Part shown: positions 39,485 to 42,044 of the stretch, in pieces
How the letters are laid out: every line of letters starts with the position of its first letter
How positions within the stretch are numbered: the stretch's first letter is position 1
NCBI GenBank assembly: GCA_944321975.1
Contig: CALUNJ010000012.1
Location: 1-42,044, forward strand
Length of the DNA stretch: 42,044 nt
Reading direction: 5' to 3'
Source: an uncultured Paraprevotella sp.
GTDB taxonomy: Bacteria; Bacteroidota; Bacteroidia; Bacteroidales; Bacteroidaceae
The notes under the pieces: generated by a model
The model's input: only the letters and a program-made list of their open reading frames with translations
The model's database searches: none
Told to the model about the DNA's origin: nothing
Position numbers and translations under genes: made by a program

Positions 39485-40419
39485 AACTTTCCATCATCAT
39501 CCCGGTGTACAAGGTAGAAGCCTACTTGGACTTTTGCCTGAAAAGTATTGCCAGACAGAATGTGGACGATTGCGAAGTCATCCTGGTCGACGACGGATCG
39601 CCCGACGGAAGCGGGGCGCTCTGCGACGAATGGGCACGCAAGGCACACCTATTCCACGTGGTGCACAGTGAGAAGAACCAAGGACTTAGTGCGGCGCGCA
39701 ACAAGGGCCTGGACTTGGCTTGCGGGGATTTTGTCACCTTCGTGGACTCCGATGACTACCTGTCTCCAGGCACGTTGGGAAGCAATCTCAAGCTCTTGGA
39801 AAGCATGCCGGAAGCCGACGTGCTGGAATATCCCGTGTGTGTGGACCACGGCACACAACAGTCCTACCATTATGTGCCGGGGAAATGCGAAGCCGTCAGT
39901 TTCAAGGATTGGGTTACGCAAAAGGGCTACCTCCACAGCTACGCCTGCAACAAAATCTACCGGCGCTCCTTGTGGAACGGGCAACGTTTCCCGGAAGGAC
40001 GGCTTTTCGAGGATGTCTTCACCATCCCTTCCGTGCTACGCCGGGCACGTGCCATTCTGCGGTCGGACAAAGGGCTGTATTATTATTGCAACCGGAAAGA
40101 CTCCATATCGCACACCGTAACCCCGCGCAGCATCGACGACTTGTTGCAGGCTCATCTTCAATTGTACCACGACATGACGGACTTTCCTGAAATTTCAGAA
40201 AAAGCCTTGGACGACTTATATCTTTGTCTGTGCAACCCGCAGATTGTCCGCCTCCAAATGGGCGGGTCGGCCTGCATCCCGGACCGCAGAATCCCGCTGC
40301 GACGCGCCTTGTTCACACGCCGTCCGGCAAACTATCACCTGAAAGCCATCCTGAAGTCGGTGAGCGGGAAGAATTATTGCACCCTCATGGCCAAAGCCCG
40401 AAAAATACTAAAGAAATGA
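39481..40419 (+). CDS. Glycosyltransferase family 2
   Basis: This 312-residue GT-A transferase shows the family 2 signatures: SIIIPVYKVEAYL at the start, VDDGSPDGS, NQGLSAARNKGL and the DXD-type FVDSDDYL (about 88-95). The catalytic-base region LFEDVFTIPSVL follows near 177-188. It is probably cytosolic, using a nucleotide sugar to extend a lipid-linked oligosaccharide. The N-terminal start overlaps the preceding stop by 4 bp and its own stop overlaps the next start, so three genes are translationally coupled. Confidence 0.9.
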   Translation: MKLSIIIPVYKVEAYLDFCLKSIARQNVDDCEVILVDDGSPDGSGALCDEWARKAHLFHVVHSEKNQGLSAARNKGLDLACGDFVTFVDSDDYLSPGTLGSNLKLLESMPEADVLEYPVCVDHGTQQSYHYVPGKCEAVSFKDWVTQKGYLHSYACNKIYRRSLWNGQRFPEGRLFEDVFTIPSVLRRARAILRSDKGLYYYCNRKDSISHTVTPRSIDDLLQAHLQLYHDMTDFPEISEKALDDLYLCLCNPQIVRLQMGGSACIPDRRIPLRRALFTRRPANYHLKAILKSVSGKNYCTLMAKARKILKK

Positions 40420-41414
40420 AGCCGCTTTCCGTCAGTTTCATCATGCCCTACTATAAAGTGGAAATCGCCCTGCTCGCACGGGCGGTAGAGAGCGTGCGAG
40501 CCTTGGAAGACGCAATCGACTGGGAAATATGGATCATCGACGACGGGACACCGGGGGATGAAGCCGGAACATACGTCGGCCGCCTCAATGACCGGCGCGT
40601 CCACTACCATCCACAGTCCAACCAAGGGCCTGGCGGGGCAAGAAACACCGGCATGGAACTGGCACAAAAGGAATACATCCATTTCCTGGACGCCGACGAC
40701 TACCTGTTCCGAAGCCCTATGCTCAAGGCGTTGGACCTGCTTTCCGCCCGACGCCCCGACATCTTGGCTTTCCGCTCGGAAAAAGTCTATGCCCGCGCGG
40801 TCTCCGACGTACCCACACATTGCCAGGAGCAGGTCGTGTTCCAGGGAAGCGGAGTGGACTTCATGCTCCGCCACAATCTGCACGGCAGCATGGGGAGCTA
40901 CATGTTCAGGCGCGACATCGCCGGAGGATTGAGATTCACCCCCCTGGCCTATCATGAGGATGAAGAATTCACGGCTCTCCTGTTCCTGAAAGCCCGGAAA
41001 CTCATGGTCACCACCCTGCCCGTATATGCCTATTATCAGCGGAAAGGCTCCATCATGCACCGGAGCGACACGAAATTCGTGAGAAAACGCTTCCTGGACC
41101 TGATCACCATCATTCAAAACCTGAAGGCACAACGCACCGGCATGCCCCCCCCCGCCTCCGTGGCATTGGAAAAACGGATTGACATGCTCCAAATGTCGAT
41201 GGTCTACACCTTGCTGGGAGACAGCCCGGACACCGGCTTCCTGCTCGACATGCTGAGGCGGATGAAAGAAAAAGGCATGTTTCCCCTTGCGAAGCGCAGC
41301 GGCTCCCTGCCATACACTCTCGTCCGGATAAGCACGCTCAACCCGCATGCAGCCATGGCCGTCAGCAAGATTTTCCGGCTTTTCCACTACCGGCATGCCG
41401 GAAAATCATCGTGA
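40416..41414 (+). CDS. Glycosyltransferase family 2
   Basis: This second family 2 enzyme (332 residues) shows SVSFIMPYYKVEIALL, IIDDGTPGD, NQGPGGARNTGM and FLDADDYLF (DXD motif near 92-96). The sequence AYHEDEEFTALL near 184-195 probably contains the catalytic base. The C-terminal 100 residues are helical and variable, likely for acceptor binding. It is the last gene of the coupled three-gene operon. A separate promoter and candidate small RNA begin about 60 bp downstream. Confidence 0.9.
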   Translation: MKPLSVSFIMPYYKVEIALLARAVESVRALEDAIDWEIWIIDDGTPGDEAGTYVGRLNDRRVHYHPQSNQGPGGARNTGMELAQKEYIHFLDADDYLFRSPMLKALDLLSARRPDILAFRSEKVYARAVSDVPTHCQEQVVFQGSGVDFMLRHNLHGSMGSYMFRRDIAGGLRFTPLAYHEDEEFTALLFLKARKLMVTTLPVYAYYQRKGSIMHRSDTKFVRKRFLDLITIIQNLKAQRTGMPPPASVALEKRIDMLQMSMVYTLLGDSPDTGFLLDMLRRMKEKGMFPLAKRSGSLPYTLVRISTLNPHAAMAVSKIFRLFHYRHAGKSS

Positions 41415-41475
41415 ACAGATTGTTTTAAATTCATAAAAAGAGTTTATGGGAAACGGGAAATCCATTCGTTTTTCT

Positions 41476-41483
41476 TATATTTG
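41476..41483 (+). promoter_or_regulatory. -7 box ahead of a candidate small RNA
   Basis: TATATTTG fits TAnnTTTG exactly, in a gap with no gene after it. The following 85 bp end in a hairpin and T-rich tract. Confidence 0.5.
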
Positions 41484-41489
41484 CATGCT

Positions 41490-41572
41490 CTTATAAGCAA
41501 AGAGCTTTAGTTTAAAGGTATTAGAAGGTATATTGGCAAGTCCCCGTGCGTGAGCATGGGGCTTGTTTCTTT
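41490..41572 (+). ncRNA. Candidate small RNA
   Basis: This stretch of about 83 nt lies between a perfect -7 box and a terminator. It can form a small hairpin (AAGC-AAAGA-GCTT, 41495-41507), then a CTTTA-GTT-TAAAG pairing that competes with it. A terminal stem CCCCGTGC/GCATGGGG (41542-41549 with 41554-41561) with a GTGA tetraloop follows, and then CTTGTTTCTTT. No reading frame longer than a few codons is present. Alternatively it is merely the 3' end of the glycosyltransferase mRNA with a late terminator and a chance -7 match. Confidence 0.4.
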
Positions 41573-41666
41573 AGTAGCATTCATCCTCCTTCACCAAGGG
41601 GGAATGCGGGGCAGCAGAGATATAGCGGGGAACTGTTTCCCGCTTCCCCCCACAAGGGGGATGCAC

Positions 41667-41984
41667 CCTTTTCACTTTTTCGCATGACAGGCCTTCGTAC
41701 CCCCGTGCCGTATTTCTCCGGCACGGGGGAAGGCGGCAACCCTCACCGTGGCTCCACGCAGCCTTGCCCTCTTCCCGTCCTTTTCCCTTCCGTAGGCGCC
41801 ATTCCCAAGTCTATATCGTCCTATTTCGAAGATGAATCTTATTTTATTAATAATCAAAGGCATAAGAACAGCTTGAAACACGCAGGTTTTTCTCAAGCGA
41901 TTCACATTTTTTTCTCAAGCCAAAAGAATGTGAATCGCTTGAAGAATATTTCCGTTCCTCTTGGGAGCGATTTCGTGCTATTCC
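41667..41984 (-). repeat. Dispersed intergenic element, copy 5
   Basis: This is a near full-length copy in reverse orientation after the glycosyltransferase operon. On the minus strand it reads GAATAGCACGAAATCGCTCC, then AAGAGGAACGGAAAT. The inverted repeat follows (plus-strand 41892-41942, TCAAGCGATTCACATT against its complement), then GAAATAGGACGATATAGACT, CTACGGAAGGGAAAAGG, GCCGGAGAAATACGGC, GGTACGAAGGCCT and GTCATGCGAAAAAGTGAAAA. It shares its start and GTACGAAGGCCT with copy 1 and its end with copy 4. Confidence 0.85.
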
Positions 41985-42044
41985 CGTCACACACTTTTCC
42001 AAGCACAAGCAGCCCCAAAGCCGCCGCAAGGAGAAGGCCATGGC

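Noticed and set aside
41672-41905. Open frame of 77 codons across element copy 5
   Set aside because: It partly resembles the frame in copy 1 only because the DNA repeats; copies 2, 3 and 4 do not keep it.

Overview
The window looks like a chromosomal piece of a gut-type Bacteroidales bacterium (Bacteroidota). The evidence is a TAnnTTTG -7 promoter box ahead of most transcription units (for example TATCTTTG at 327, 9689, 13599 and 29496), a hybrid two-component regulator of the kind that controls polysaccharide utilization loci, many exported glycoside hydrolases and lipoproteins, and a MenA menaquinone enzyme. Base composition is moderately GC-rich by eye, except for a more AT-rich patch at about 11.4-12.1 kb. 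No SusC/SusD pair is present, so the carbohydrate genes are partial or isolated loci. I cannot assign a genus.

Layout. 0.17-0.24 kb: tRNA-Thr(CGT) on the minus strand. 0.36-4.5 kb: GH105 and GH2 enzymes, probably acting on a pectin-like or uronic-acid-containing glycan. 4.6-4.9 kb: a small exported Cys/His-rich protein. 5.4-11.3 kb: a hybrid two-component regulator, split by a frameshift in its kinase domain, facing a GH43 gene with a 2 x 21-bp direct repeat in front of it. The next gene of that operon survives only as a signal-peptide stub followed by AT-rich DNA with two unknown small genes, so this locus looks degraded. 12.6-13.2 kb: DNA repair methyltransferase Ogt. 13.6-19.8 kb: a six-gene housekeeping operon (unknown small protein, YgiQ radical SAM protein, PP2C-like phosphatase, MenA, EttA, SUI1/eIF1-like factor). 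20.5-25.2 kb: a CE1 esterase-GH43-GH9 operon for plant cell wall glycans. 25.4-27.9 kb: exported nuclease/phosphatase fold protein plus a beta-helix lipoprotein. 28-30.4 kb: dipeptidase PepD, a small membrane protein and an OmpH-like lipoprotein. 31.2-36.7 kb: outer-membrane barrel, RluA-type pseudouridine synthase, aldo/keto reductase and GH30 enzyme. 36.7-41.4 kb: polysaccharide flippase divergent from a translationally coupled operon of three glycosyltransferases, followed by a candidate small RNA.

The most striking unexplained structure is a dispersed, apparently non-coding element of about 320 bp present five times (about 5061-5367, 12250-12569, 19959-20162, 30705-31023, 41667-41984), in both orientations. 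It carries an inverted repeat built on CTCAAGCGATTCACAT (22-bp perfect arms in the best copy) followed by two further conserved blocks. Three copies sit between convergent genes, one follows the glycosyltransferase operon and one follows the regulator gene; none interrupts a gene. It is not explained by any coding feature and is my main candidate for a previously undescribed system.
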